NCBI GenBank assembly: GCA_900095165.1 | Contig: LT606947.1 | Coordinates: forward strand, 62,001-126,000 | Reading direction: 5' to 3' | Length of the DNA: 64,000 nt | Origin: Polynucleobacter necessarius | GTDB lineage: Bacteria; Pseudomonadota; Gammaproteobacteria; Burkholderiales; Burkholderiaceae | Shown here: positions 55,283-64,000 of the stretch, piece after piece | How positions within the stretch are numbered: the stretch's first letter is position 1 | How the letters are laid out: each line of letters begins with the position of its first letter | Notes under the pieces: model-generated | The model's database searches: none | What the model was told of the DNA's origin: nothing | What the model saw: the letters and a program-made list of their open reading frames with translations, nothing else | Made by a program: the position numbers and the translations under genes

Positions 55283-56256
55283 GAGCGCGCTCCAACAGGA
55301 GTTCTTCTCAGTAGAGCCAGCAAATATATGCCACCTAAGACTGCTGTCACAACACCAACCGGAATTTCAATCGGTGCAAAGAGGGTGCGCGTAACCAGAT
55401 CTGAGCTAAGCAATAAAATGCCGCCGCCCAAGCAGGAGAATATAAGTTGAACTCGTTGTTTTCCGCCAGAAAGTTTTCTGACTAAGTGCGGAGCTGCCAA
55501 TCCAACAAATGCTACTAAGCCAGTTTGGGCAACAGCACATCCGGTCGCAAGGGCAAGAATGCCAATCAATGCCAGGCGTAGTTGATCTAGTGGTAAACCT
55601 AAAGTGCGGGCGGTATTTTCTCCAAGTAATAATGCGTCAAGTGCGGGGCTGATGATGAGGGTGACTAGAAGGCAAAGCAATAATGAGATTGCCATAACCT
55701 CGACGCCAGACCAATTCAATAATGTTGTATTGCCCAACATAAAAGACTGAATGCTTTGAAATAAATCTGGGCGTATAAATGTGAATAAAGAATTCGCGGC
55801 ACCAAAAATTACGCTGATGACCACTCCAGACAATAAGAGGCGCAAGGAGCTGCGATAACCACCAGCTAAAACTAGTGAGGCGAGAACGCCAATCAAAGCC
55901 CCAAGGAATGCACCACCATTCAGGCCGATGATTTCCAGCCATGAATTACCAAGATAGAAAAAACAAAGAATGCTACCCACACCAAGCAGCGCGCCAGATG
56001 CGCTGCCGAGTAGATAGGGGTCAGCCAAGGGGTTGCGAAACAAGCTTTGCGCAATACCCCCAGCAAGCCCTAATAAAGCGCCAGCAAGATAGGCGCCCAA
56101 TGATCTTGGAAGTCGAATATCAAATAAAACGGTTTGATCTGATCCCGGCATATTCCAGCTAGCACCCATGCTTCCAAGTAAAGTTCCAAGCAACACTAAG
56201 GCCGCACTGAGAATTAGCAGGCTCGATAATTTGCCAAGAAAATGATTGTTTTGCAT
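55279..56256 (-). CDS. btuC: Cobalamin ABC transporter permease
   Basis: A 325-residue FecCD/BtuC permease with about ten membrane segments. Recognisable parts are RLPRSLGAYLAGALLGLAGGIAQSLFRNPLADPYLLGSASGALLG (coupling region and TM2-3) and VGLAAPHLVRKL near the ATPase interface. ATG at 56256 overlaps the btuF stop as TAATG; an earlier in-frame ATG (56289) lies inside btuF. It is intact. Confidence 0.9.
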   Translation of the reverse strand: MQNNHFLGKLSSLLILSAALVLLGTLLGSMGASWNMPGSDQTVLFDIRLPRSLGAYLAGALLGLAGGIAQSLFRNPLADPYLLGSASGALLGVGSILCFFYLGNSWLEIIGLNGGAFLGALIGVLASLVLAGGYRSSLRLLLSGVVISVIFGAANSLFTFIRPDLFQSIQSFMLGNTTLLNWSGVEVMAISLLLCLLVTLIISPALDALLLGENTARTLGLPLDQLRLALIGILALATGCAVAQTGLVAFVGLAAPHLVRKLSGGKQRVQLIFSCLGGGILLLSSDLVTRTLFAPIEIPVGVVTAVLGGIYLLALLRRTPVGARS

Positions 56257-57161
56257 TACCGAGATGATGATATCTTCTGTTGGATGCAATCGGAAATGAT
56301 CAGTGCGGCTTCACCCATTCTAGGCCCAGGGCGAACTAAGACGTCGTTTTGATCCCCAGTAAATACACAAACTCGGTTCTTAGAAACTGCTGGAATGGAA
56401 CTCCAGCCCGGACGTTTCTGAATGTCAGTTACCGTTGATTCGGTCAGGAGGATGACATCAGGCTTTGCTTGCACCACAAATTCAGGATTGATTTTTGGAA
56501 AAGGCCCAAGTGATTTTGGAATGATATTTACTAAATTTAATTGAGTCAGAATTTCTCCAATAAAAGAAGTGCTACCAGCTGCAAAGGGCGCAGGATTCAC
56601 TTCAAAGTACACACGAATATTTTCATCCTTCGCTGATAGCTGTTTATTGGCACGCATAATGTCTTTTTCAATTTGATTCCAAACTCGAGCACTTTCAGCA
56701 ACACCTAAGATAACATCAAGTTTCTGCAGGGCTCTTTTCTCATCGTTCACAGACTTCACCTCTAGGGCAAAAGTTTTAATACCTAATTCATTTAGGCGTT
56801 TAATGACAGGTGAGGCTCTCTCTAGAAACACAACATCTGGTTTGAGTTGTACTATTCGTTCAATATTGATATCCCCTATTCCACCAAGCTTAGGTAATTC
56901 TTGAATTGCTTTTGGCCAGTTTGAGAAGCGATCTACTCCAACCAAGGCGCCACATTTTCCAAGGGAGCATACGGATTCTGTAAGTGAGGGTAGTAGACTT
57001 ACAACACGTTGCGTTGGCTTATCAAACATCACCTTAACACCACTATCATCAATTACTGAAACTGGTGCAGCAAAAGCGATCAAGGAAAATCCAAAAAAGA
57101 ATAAAAGTGCCGCAACCAGAAAATGGCTTGAGCGGGTTGAGGATTGAATAAACTCTCTCAT
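56256..57161 (-). CDS. btuF: Cobalamin-binding periplasmic protein, now in frame with the dead receptor gene
   Basis: A 301-residue BtuF-type solute-binding protein. From ATG 57161 (or 57173) a signal peptide (HFLVAALLFFFGFSLIAFAAPV) is followed by RVVSLLPSLTESVCSLG, VGVDRFSNWPKAIQELPKLGGIGDINIE, LKPDVVFLE and PRMGEAALIISDC, typical of BtuF. The reading frame has no stop between the end of the TonB receptor and btuF: the codon before ATG 57161 is TAC (57162-57164), probably once TAA or TAG. A normal BtuF can still start at the internal ATG. Confidence 0.88.
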   Translation of the reverse strand: MREFIQSSTRSSHFLVAALLFFFGFSLIAFAAPVSVIDDSGVKVMFDKPTQRVVSLLPSLTESVCSLGKCGALVGVDRFSNWPKAIQELPKLGGIGDINIERIVQLKPDVVFLERASPVIKRLNELGIKTFALEVKSVNDEKRALQKLDVILGVAESARVWNQIEKDIMRANKQLSAKDENIRVYFEVNPAPFAAGSTSFIGEILTQLNLVNIIPKSLGPFPKINPEFVVQAKPDVILLTESTVTDIQKRPGWSSIPAVSKNRVCVFTGDQNDVLVRPGPRMGEAALIISDCIQQKISSSR

Positions 57162-59206
57162 GTATTGCTTCATTGTGTAGCGAAGACCTGCAAATACATT
57201 TGAGCCAGGCGTGTTGTAGCCGTAACTTAGTTGATAATCTTTGTTAAAAATATTATTCCAGCGTGCAAATAGATTCCAGTCTTTATCTAGCTCGTAGTTG
57301 GCATAAATGTTAAAGATTGCGTAACTACCCATTGTTCCAGTCGTAGTTGCAGGGGTGTAGGTGCTGTAATTCCCAACTCTTGCTGGATCATATCTTTGGC
57401 CTGAAAAGGTGCCACCACCACCAGCAGTTATTTTTCCTTGATGGTATTCAATTGCGGCATTTCCAAAGAGGCGAGCGCGCTTAGGTAGGATCGTGCCAGC
57501 TTGATTTGTTACAACACCCGAGCTATTAGTTGTATCGGACTGAATCGTTGGACTCTGTTGATCTATAGAGGTTTTAATTATGTAATTCCCAATTCTAGAA
57601 TTATTCCCAAGTGAGACGCCGCTAATTTTAACGACCCCAAAATTTGTTGCGCAACCATTAACTAAGGGATTTGTGCAACTACCAGTAGCAGAGTAAGTTG
57701 TTTGAATCAGATTGCTAATGGTGTTGTTATATGCAACTAAATGAGTATCCGAGATAGCGTTCTCATAATGCAAGCTAATTTCGGTATTCTTACTCTTCTC
57801 TGGAAGTAAATTTACATTGCCATAATTTGGATAATAGAGCTCATAGATTGAGGGTGGCTTGAATCCAGTCCCATAATTAGAGTTTGCTCGCCATTGTTTT
57901 GTAAAGAAGTAGCCATAAGAAATGCTTCCTGTCGTCTGAGGTGTGTATCCAGAAATACTATCGTTGCGAAGTGCTAAATTTGCGAGTTGATTTTCACGTT
58001 TGAACTGATAAGAAGCAGCGACAGAATTTGTGTTACGTGACTGATTTAGACTGGATGGAAAAATCCCATAGTAGCTTAAAGGGTCAATTGAAATAAATTG
58101 CGCATTAATGTTTTGTTCTCTTCGCTCCGCCAACAATTGCAATAAATCTCTACCAATTTCTACATCGTTTTGCCATGTAAAGATGGTTTACTTTGTTTTG
58201 ATTGTAGGGTTTGAATAGTAGTAATTCCCTTGACCAAGATCTTCTGACTGTGCGATTTGCACCATACTTTTCCAAATATCTGTAATCTGATTTTTAGAGT
58301 AGGCTGCAAAAGTATTTAAATTGCTCGCATCCGTTGAAATATATGGGACGTTTGGATTGTAGTCATCGATGTAGTCTGATATTTGAGCCTGATTCTTAAG
58401 GCGGCTAGTTAAAAACTGGGCGCCAATCTCTTGACCTCTATCCCATTCTTGGCTGATTTGCCCAGTCCCACTACTTTTCGTATAGCCTGTATTTTGCAGT
58501 GCCGGATAAGGGAAGGCATTCTGTTTATAAAAATTGTTACTAGCAATCGCATTAAAGCCTTGTGAAGTTTCTTGACTGGCTCCAAGGGGGTAGCGGATTT
58601 TTTGATCTTCCTGAGTGGAGCCGTAAAGAGCAATGTCGCTTATGCTCGTTCCATAGCTTCCGTAGCCTGTGGATGCACTGAATTGCAGAGGCCCATCACC
58701 TTTTTTGGTGAAGATCTGTACCACGCCACCCATGGCATCGGCACCATATAAGCTACTTTGCGGACCATAAATAATTTCAATATGATCAATGAGGGCCAAT
58801 GGTATGGTGGACCAAGTAGCACCACCAAATAATGCTGACTCAATCCTAACCCCATCAATTAATACGAGGCTCTGAGAATTATTGGTGCCCCTTAAAAAAC
58901 GCTCGATGGCGCTCCACCGCCGCCATAGCTAGAAATCTCTACACCCCACTATCTCTGCAATAGTTCCACCAAGCTTGTTTGACCCGCCTGCGCAATTTCT
59001 TCTGGCCCTATATAGACGTTATCAGCCAGAACGTCACTTGCTTTTGTTGGCGATCTTGTCGCCGTCACAATGATTGGATTCATTGGATTTGACGAGTTTG
59101 TTGCTGAAACTGTTAGATTGGTTTGGGCAATCGCTGGCGTGCTAAGTGTGATTGCTGCGCCGCAAAGTATGGCGACTAATGTTTTGCTGCTGAACTGCTG
59201 TTTCAT
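57162..59206 (-). pseudogene. btuB: TonB-dependent vitamin B12 receptor BtuB, multiple lesions
   Basis: BtuB carries B12 across the outer membrane with TonB energy. The N-terminal part has a signal peptide (VAILCGAAITLSTPAIAQT) and a TonB box region IIVTATRSPTKASD. TAG at 58949-58951 stops it; the frame goes on as VEISSYGGGGAPSSVF until a T run at 58894-58899 (one T short), then NNSQSLVLIDG, SLYGADAMGGVVQIFTKKG in the plug and the first strands. TAA at 58188-58190 interrupts the same frame again before TWQNDVEIGRDL. The last strands end NVFAGLRYT and the frame runs into btuF. At least three lesions plus loss of the stop: not functional. Confidence 0.9.
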
Positions 59207-59365
59207 GATGAACTTTCTGCCTTCGAATCACCTAGCTAACTTCCTCGTACGCTGGGTCTAACAGAATTTCATTTTTTGAGAGCTCAGGCGTCAATTGGGC
59301 ATCTGGTCAGTTTGGCTGGGGATGCTTCATCGGCGCGCGAAGATCCCCATCCGCAAAATTCCACC

Positions 59366-59526
59366 TGTCTTGGCCGGTATCCGAGCTAGTAAATCTCAGA
59401 ATCTGGCCTTCCCATGCAATTGACACGCACAGTGGCTTACCCAGATTCCTGACACCTCCACCTTTAGGTTGGGGGTGCATTTACTTACCGTTGCGGGGGC
59501 AGCACACGTTTAGTGTTTCCCGTTTA
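59366..59526 (-). promoter_or_regulatory. Cobalamin riboswitch
   Basis: On the minus strand the conserved parts are in order: GGGAAACACTAAACGTGTGC, CTGCCCCCGCAACGGTAA, the B12 box region GTAAGCCACTG, and GCTCGGATACCGGCC at the end. This is a typical cobalamin aptamer 160 bp or so upstream of btuB. Downstream, at about 59320-59352, GGGGAT and ATCCCC can form a further stem before the btuB start that may be the expression platform. It should repress btuB-btuF-btuC-btuD when B12 is plentiful. Confidence 0.9.
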
Positions 59527-59527
59527 A

Positions 59528-59548
59528 CTTTATTGCACTGCAATAAAG
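59528..59548. promoter_or_regulatory. Palindrome just upstream of the riboswitch
   Basis: CTTTATTGCA and TGCAATAAAG are perfect 10-base arms around one central base. It sits at the 5' edge of the B12 aptamer and about 90 bp upstream of the divergent Crp/Fnr-type gene, where a promoter for btuB is expected. Either a stem at the leader start or a protein operator. Confidence 0.4.
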
Positions 59549-59640
59549 CACCACGACCCCGTAATTCTATCCCAGACTAGTTTCGTATCGGCTTAAAAAG
59601 CCAAAAAAGCCTACAATATGGGCTCTAGGATTAAGGATTC

Positions 59641-60257
59641 ATGACAGCATTAGACAAGCACCCCGAAAAAACCTGATTCGTTTGCAGCTGAACCAAAACT
59701 CGGTGTTAAAAAGCTTGGATCCTGAAGTAATGGCTGATTTAGAACGCCATTTAGTTATTTCAGACCTCAAAAAATCAGAAATCCTGCTTCATCAAGGTGA
59801 TCACCAGATGGAGCAGTACTTTGTCTTGGATGGAATCTTGAAGCGCATTGTTTCTAGCGCGGAAGCAAAAGAGATGATTTTGCGTTTTGCTATCGAAAAA
59901 GATATCGAAACGAGCTACGCAGCTTGGCGCCTGAAGACGGCCGCCCCATATAGCATTGCCTCTGTGACTAAGGCGCGTGTTGCGCGTATGCCGCTCAAGA
60001 AATGGGCCGAGTTTTTGGATGCTCACAAGCCCCTCAAGGAAAGCTTTGAATTTGAGGTCATGCGCCTGATGAGCGAGATCATGGCCCATACAATCACATT
60101 ACACATGCTTGATGCACCGGGTCGGGTAGAGCGGTTTTTGCGTAAATACGAAGACTTATTTGAGTTGCTCCCAAAAAAAGAGCTGGCTGCTTACCTCAAT
60201 CTCTCCCCAGAGACTTTGAGTCGCCCCAAAATAAAGCATAAAGAGCTCTTTGTCTAA
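59641..60257 (+). pseudogene. Crp/Fnr-family regulator next to oxalate genes, frameshifted near the start
   Basis: A Crp/Fnr-type protein of about 205 codons without the N-terminal cysteine cluster of Fnr: cyclic-nucleotide-like barrel (ILLHQGDHQMEQYFVLDGILKRI), dimer helix and C-terminal HTH (ELAAYLNLSPETLSR). ATG at 59641 gives MTALDKHPEK and then runs into TGA; with seven instead of six A at 59666-59671 it would join the main frame as KNLIRLQLNQNSV. As it stands the main frame can only begin at TTG 59682 or ATG 59731, inside the first strand of the barrel. It is upstream of oxc, with an Fnr-type site between them. A weak product cannot be excluded. Confidence 0.75.
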
Positions 60258-60258
60258 T

Positions 60259-60279
60259 TAGAAACCCCAGTTGTTTCTA
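60259..60279 (+). terminator. Weak hairpin after the Crp/Fnr-type gene
   Basis: TAGAAAC and GTTTCTA (7-bp stem, 7-base loop) begin just past the stop; no T run. Low confidence. Confidence 0.3.
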
Positions 60280-60292
60280 GATTTCAGGGGAA

Positions 60293-60308
60293 ATTGACCG
60301 AAGTCAAT
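60293..60308. promoter_or_regulatory. Crp/Fnr-type operator upstream of oxc
   Basis: ATTGACCGAAGTCAAT is a perfect 16-bp palindrome of the TTGAC-N4-GTCAA type used by Fnr/Dnr-like regulators. It lies 160 bp upstream of the oxc start and 36 bp past the stop of the regulator gene, so that regulator, before its lesion, is the likely binder. Confidence 0.65.
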
Positions 60309-60468
60309 GATGAACCTCGGTCTCACGTCTAAGATTCATCTCAGCCTCAACAGGAATGCTTATGGTTTCCCATGGCACTACTAATAACTTAATTGGAGAC
60401 AGTTAGCGAAAGCTAAATTGCACTGAACATCTTGTGGGTTCGGGCAGTGTAATTAACTATAAATTTCT

Positions 60469-62178
60469 ATGACAACAGACAATCAAAATACCCAAGTCAC
60501 CGATGGCTTTCATCTTGTTATCGATGCTTTAAAAGCGAATGACCTAGATACTATTTTCGGTCTTGTTGGTATTCCAATTACCGACTTGTGCCGATTGGCT
60601 CAAGCTGAAGGATTGCGCTTTATTGGTTTCCGTCACGAGCAACATGCAGGTAACGCTGCAGCAATTGCTGGTTACATGACTCAAAAGCCTGGTATTTGTA
60701 TGACTGTGTCAGCACCTGGTTTCTTGAACGGTTTAACAGCATTGGCCAATGCCACTGTGAACTGTTTCCCAATGATTTTGATTTCTGGTTCAAGCGAGCG
60801 TGAAATCGTTGACTTGCAGCAGGGCGACTACGAAGAGATGGATCAGCTCAACGCTGCTAAGCCATATTGCAAAGCTGCATATCGTATTAATCACATCGAA
60901 GACATTGGCATCGGTTTTGCGCGCGCTATTCGTGCAGCTGTTTCTGGTCGTCCGGGCGGTGTCTACTTAGACCTGCCTGCACAGTTACTGTCCCAAACAA
61001 TGCCAGTTGAAGAGGCTAAGAAGTCCATCTTCAAGGTAATCGATCCAATTCCACGTCAAATCCCTGCGGCCGATGCTGTAGAGCGTGCCTTGAATGTGTT
61101 GAAGGGTGCTAAGCGCCCATTGATCCTCCTGGGTAAAGGCGCTGCTTATGCTCAGGCTGATAAAGAGATTCGTGACTTGATTGAAAAATCCGGCATACCT
61201 TACTTGTCAATGTCGATGGCTAAAGGCTTGTTGCCAGACAATCACCCACAATCTGCTTCGGCAGCACGTTCATTTGTACTGGCTGAGACTGATGCGGTGA
61301 TGTTGGTTGGTGCGCGTTTGAATTGGTTGCTTGCACACGGTAAGGGTAAAACATGGGGCAAAGATCCTAAGAAATTTATCCAGATCGATATTCAGGCAAA
61401 TGAAGTTGATAACAACGTACAAATCGATGCTTCATTAATTGGTGATATTGGCTCCGTTGTTGGCGAACTCCTAAAAGGTATTGCTGCCGTTCCGAAGCCA
61501 AGCGTCGAATGGATTGGTGCAATCAACGAGAAGAAAGATAAGAACTTGGCGAAGATGGCTGAGACTCTGGCTAAAGAAGCAACGCCAATGAACTTCCATG
61601 GTGCCTTGCGTGCGATTCGTGATGTGATCAAGAAGAATCCAGATGTGAGCTTGGTGAATGAAGGCGCAAATACACTCGACTATTGCCGTGCAATTGTGGA
61701 TATGTATAAGCCACTTAAGCGTTTCGACTCCGGTACCTGGGGAATTATGGGTATTGGTATGGGCTATGCCATTGGTGTTGCTGTAACTAGCGGCTTGCCA
61801 ACGGTTGCAGTTGAGGGCGATAGTGCATTTGGTTTTAGCGGTATGGAGCTGGAAACAATTTGCCGTTACAACCTGCCAATCACTACAGTTGTATTCAATA
61901 ACAACGGTGTTTACCGTGGTACTGACGTGAATCCAACTGGCGGTGCAGATGTTGCTCCAACAGTATTCGTGAAGAACGCCCGTTATGACAAGATGATTGA
62001 GGCATTTGGTGGTGTTGGTTACTACGTAACTACTCCGGCTGAATTAGAGGCGGCTTTGACAAAGGCTATTGCTGAAGGTAAGCCAGCCTTGATTAATGCA
62101 ATGATCGATGAAACAGCAGGAACAGAGAGTGGGCGTTTAACGAACTTGAACCCATCCACTGCTGCCGGTAAGAAGTAA
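60469..62178 (+). CDS. oxc: Oxalyl-CoA decarboxylase
   Basis: A 569-residue thiamine-diphosphate enzyme that turns oxalyl-CoA into formyl-CoA and CO2. The N-terminal TDP-activating Glu is in [19 protein letters not shown] (about residue 57), followed by [18 protein letters not shown]. The TDP-binding domain has the [21 protein letters not shown] ... NNNGVYRG pattern (the GDS-x-NN motif). The length matches Oxalobacter Oxc. It is followed after 78 bp by frc; the two work as a cycle. The ribosome site is weak. It is intact and the codon use is like the housekeeping genes. Confidence 0.96.
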   Translation: MTTDNQNTQVTDGFHLVIDALKANDLDTIFGLVGIPITDLCRLAQAEGLRFIGFRHEQHAGNAAAIAGYMTQKPGICMTVSAPGFLNGLTALANATVNCFPMILISGSSEREIVDLQQGDYEEMDQLNAAKPYCKAAYRINHIEDIGIGFARAIRAAVSGRPGGVYLDLPAQLLSQTMPVEEAKKSIFKVIDPIPRQIPAADAVERALNVLKGAKRPLILLGKGAAYAQADKEIRDLIEKSGIPYLSMSMAKGLLPDNHPQSASAARSFVLAETDAVMLVGARLNWLLAHGKGKTWGKDPKKFIQIDIQANEVDNNVQIDASLIGDIGSVVGELLKGIAAVPKPSVEWIGAINEKKDKNLAKMAETLAKEATPMNFHGALRAIRDVIKKNPDVSLVNEGANTLDYCRAIVDMYKPLKRFDSGTWGIMGIGMGYAIGVAVTSGLPTVAVEGDSAFGFSGMELETICRYNLPITTVVFNNNGVYRGTDVNPTGGADVAPTVFVKNARYDKMIEAFGGVGYYVTTPAELEAALTKAIAEGKPALINAMIDETAGTESGRLTNLNPSTAAGKK

Positions 62179-62256
62179 TTCGTAGGCAAACGACACGCAA
62201 TATTTTTTTAGAACACATTTAGCAACACATAAGAAAGACTTAAAGGAGAATCAAAC

Positions 62257-63516
62257 ATGACTAAACCATTAGACGGCATTCGTATCATCGACTTCACACA
62301 CGTACAGGCAGATCCTGCATGTACTCAGCTATTGGCTTGGTACGGCGCAGACGTGATCAAGGTAGAGCGTCCAGGTGCTGGTGACGTGACTCGTAGCCAG
62401 TTGCGCGATATTCCAGGTGCGGATGCTTTGTACTTCACTATGTTGAACGGTAACAAACGTTCTTTAACTCTCGATACTAAGACTCAAGAAGGTAAAGAAG
62501 TTTTAGGGAAGATGATCAAGACATCTGACATGATGGTTGAGAACTTCGGTCCAGGCGTTTTGGATCGTATGGGCTTTAGCTGGGCGCGTATTCAAGAATT
62601 GAATCCTAAGATGATCATGGCTTCTGTAAAAGGCTTTAGCGATGGCCACTCATACGAAGACTTAAAAGTGTATGAGAACGTTGCTCAGTGCGCTGGTGAT
62701 GCCGCTTCTACAACGGGTTTCTGGGACGGTCCTCCAACAGTTTCTGCTGCTGCTTTGGGCGATAGCAACACTGGTATGCATTTAGCGATTGGTATTTTGA
62801 CTGCATTGATGCAGCGTCAAAAAACTGGCAAGGGTCAAAAAGTATCCTACTCAATGCAAGATGCTGTGTTGAACTTGTGCCGCGTGAAGTTGCGCGACCA
62901 GCAGCGTTTGGACAAAATTGGCTACCTCGAAAAGTATCCACAGTATCCACAGTATCCACACGGTACATTCTCTGATGTAGTTCCACGTGGCGGTAACGCT
63001 AGTGGTGGCGGTCAGCCAGGATGGATGTTGAAGTGTAAGGGTTGGGAGACAGATCCAAACGCGTACATCTACTTCACCATTCAAGGCCACGCTTGGAAGC
63101 CAATTACCAAAGCTTTAGGTAAACCAGAGTGGGCAACTGATCCAGCGTATATGACTGCTGAGGCACGTCAAGACAAGATCTTTGACATCTTCGCAACAAT
63201 TGAAGAATGGCTTAAGGACAAAACTAAGTACGAAGCTGTGGATATCCTTCGTAAGTTCGACATTCCTTGCGCACCAGTACTCTCAATGAAGGAATTGGCT
63301 GCATCTCCTGATTTGCGTAAGAGTGGTTCTATCGTTGAAGTTGACCACAAGGTTCGCGGCAAGTACTTAACAATCGGTAGCCCAATCAAGTTCTCTGATT
63401 TGGAAATCGAAGTTGGCCAATCACCTGTATTGGGTGAGCACACCGATGAAGTGTTGGCTGACCTTGGTTACAGCGCTGACGATATTGCTAAGTTACATAC
63501 AGCAAAAGCGGTTTAA
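62257..63516 (+). CDS. frc: Formyl-CoA:oxalate CoA-transferase
   Basis: A 419-residue class III CoA transferase that moves CoA from formyl-CoA to oxalate, feeding Oxc. The catalytic Asp169 in [16 protein letters not shown] falls at the same number as in Oxalobacter Frc, and the glycine loop SGGGQPGWM is present near 250. A 9-bp unit (TATCCACAG) is repeated three times at 62935-62961, encoding a YPQ-YPQ-YPH stretch. AGGAG lies before the ATG. A strong terminator follows. It is intact. Confidence 0.96.
   Translation: MTKPLDGIRIIDFTHVQADPACTQLLAWYGADVIKVERPGAGDVTRSQLRDIPGADALYFTMLNGNKRSLTLDTKTQEGKEVLGKMIKTSDMMVENFGPGVLDRMGFSWARIQELNPKMIMASVKGFSDGHSYEDLKVYENVAQCAGDAASTTGFWDGPPTVSAAALGDSNTGMHLAIGILTALMQRQKTGKGQKVSYSMQDAVLNLCRVKLRDQQRLDKIGYLEKYPQYPQYPHGTFSDVVPRGGNASGGGQPGWMLKCKGWETDPNAYIYFTIQGHAWKPITKALGKPEWATDPAYMTAEARQDKIFDIFATIEEWLKDKTKYEAVDILRKFDIPCAPVLSMKELAASPDLRKSGSIVEVDHKVRGKYLTIGSPIKFSDLEIEVGQSPVLGEHTDEVLADLGYSADDIAKLHTAKAV
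62935..62961 (+). repeat. Three tandem copies of a 9-bp unit inside frc
   Basis: TATCCACAG occurs twice and then once as TATCCACAC, all in frame, giving YPQYPQYPH. In-frame gain or loss of copies would keep the protein readable. Confidence 0.8.
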
Positions 63517-63546
63517 TAAAAATAAGCAGTAATTGTTTTAGTTTCG

Positions 63547-63573
63547 AAGGCGCTCCGTGTGAGCGCCTTTTTT
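63547..63573 (+). terminator. Rho-independent terminator of oxc-frc
   Basis: AAGGCGCTC / GAGCGCCTT, a perfect 9-bp stem with a 5-base loop followed by T's, 30 bp past the frc stop. Confidence 0.9.
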
Positions 63574-63611
63574 GATTTCTAAAATCAACTTAAAGTCTTT
63601 AGACTGGCAAT

Positions 63612-64000
63612 ATGAAAACAAACGTAGATTTATCTCAACTAATCGATTGCATCGGCGACGCTGTCATCGTGGCTGATGCCCATGAAAAAATTGTGCATTT
63701 GGAATGCGGCTGCCACTAGAATATTTGGGTGCTCAGAAGAAGAGGCCCTTGGCAATACCCTGGATTTAATTGTTCCCGATCGTCAGCGCCAAAGGCATAA
63801 CGAGGGTTACAGCAAATCGATGGAGACGGGCACAACCCGTTATGGCACTTCATTATTAAAAGTCCCGGCAAAGCACAAAGATGAACGCATTTTATCCATC
63901 GCCTTTACCGTGGGTATGTTGTTTGATGAGAAGCATCAGGCTAACGGTGTGGCAGCAGTAATTCGTGATGAGACTGAGCGTTTTGCCGAGGAAAGGGCCC
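63612..64000 (+). pseudogene. PAS-domain protein, frameshifted, continues past the window
   Basis: The start ATG at 63612 gives MKTNVDLSQLIDCIGDAVIVADAHEKIV and then a stop at 63717-63719. A one-base gain near 63694 (GTGCATTTGG for GTGATTTGG) explains it: the other frame reads WNAAATRIFGCSEEEALGNTLDLIVPDRQRQRH, a standard PAS core, then GTTRYGTSLLKVPAKHKDERILSIAF and VAAVIRDETERFAEER. No further domain is visible before the end of the window. It may have been a sensor for the oxalate system; the ligand is unknown. Confidence 0.75.

Noticed and set aside
1..64000. CRISPR array, rRNA operon, insertion sequence or intact integrase
   Set aside because: No regular spaced repeats, rRNA sequence or transposase/integrase reading frame was seen on either strand.
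1..64000. All frameshifts as sequencing errors
   Set aside because: Many genes also carry nonsense substitutions or several lesions, and all essential genes are clean, so real decay is the better explanation; individual homopolymer sites could still be errors.

Overview
The window reads as a chromosomal segment of a betaproteobacterium of the family Burkholderiaceae, most likely Polynucleobacter. The grounds are family content and synteny: many TTT-type (Bug) periplasmic receptors, the order lptG-lptF / pepA-holC, a 6S RNA gene downstream of zapA, the run yebC-purD-hemF-nadD-rsfS-rlmH-maf-rng, a GC content in the middle range, and IclR/GntR/LysR-controlled organic-acid clusters. About 17 of roughly 65 genes are broken by frameshifts or nonsense codons, while replication, envelope, tRNA and cofactor genes are intact. 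That is the signature of ongoing genome erosion, as in the Euplotes endosymbionts Polynucleobacter necessarius. The species assignment is inference.

Layout. 1-7426: a decaying organic-acid catabolism block (molybdopterin dehydrogenase remnant, broken 2-hydroxyacid dehydrogenase, RraA-like aldolase, Bug receptor, broken IclR regulator, broken CitE-type lyase, second Bug receptor, class III CoA transferase). 7471-11320: peroxide defence (ahpC-ahpF with an unusual intergenic RNA structure), a glutathione S-transferase and a broken DUF4239 membrane protein. 11321-14073: an accessory island at tRNA-Lys(UUU), holding three full or partial copies of the tRNA, an XRE/nucleotidyltransferase toxin-antitoxin relic and a VbhA-like / zeta-like kinase / small-protein module. 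14161-18338: amiC, tsaE, queG, azlC (broken), azlD. 18361-23974: a glycolate/D-lactate-glyoxylate cluster under a GntR regulator, with its two main enzymes broken. 23981-29981: rhlE, decayed gluQ, dnaE. 30012-34519: LPS glycosyltransferases and msbA. 34527-41244: the long housekeeping operon rng to yebC. 41386-47809: tRNA-Leu, frameshifted cysB, lptG/lptF, pepA, holC, lgt. 47833-52834: a malonate cluster (LysR, dead malonyl-CoA decarboxylase, dead Bug receptor, intact malonyl-CoA synthetase). 52847-54469: TauE/SafE exporter, 6S RNA, zapA and a coiled-coil protein. 54521-59550: vitamin B12 uptake (btuD, btuC, btuF, dead btuB) behind a cobalamin riboswitch. 59641-64000: oxalate catabolism (broken Crp/Fnr regulator, intact oxc and frc, broken PAS protein).

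How it fits together. The enzymes and receptors kept in the decayed clusters suggest that the cell has lost, or is losing, free-living use of organic acids (malonate, glycolate/lactate, the 1-7.4 kb substrate) but keeps oxalyl-CoA decarboxylase and formyl-CoA transferase. In several clusters the regulator or uptake protein is broken while an enzyme stays open. Most frameshifts look like single-base losses in short homopolymers. Coordinates of pseudogenes cover the whole reconstructed reading path, including the lesions.
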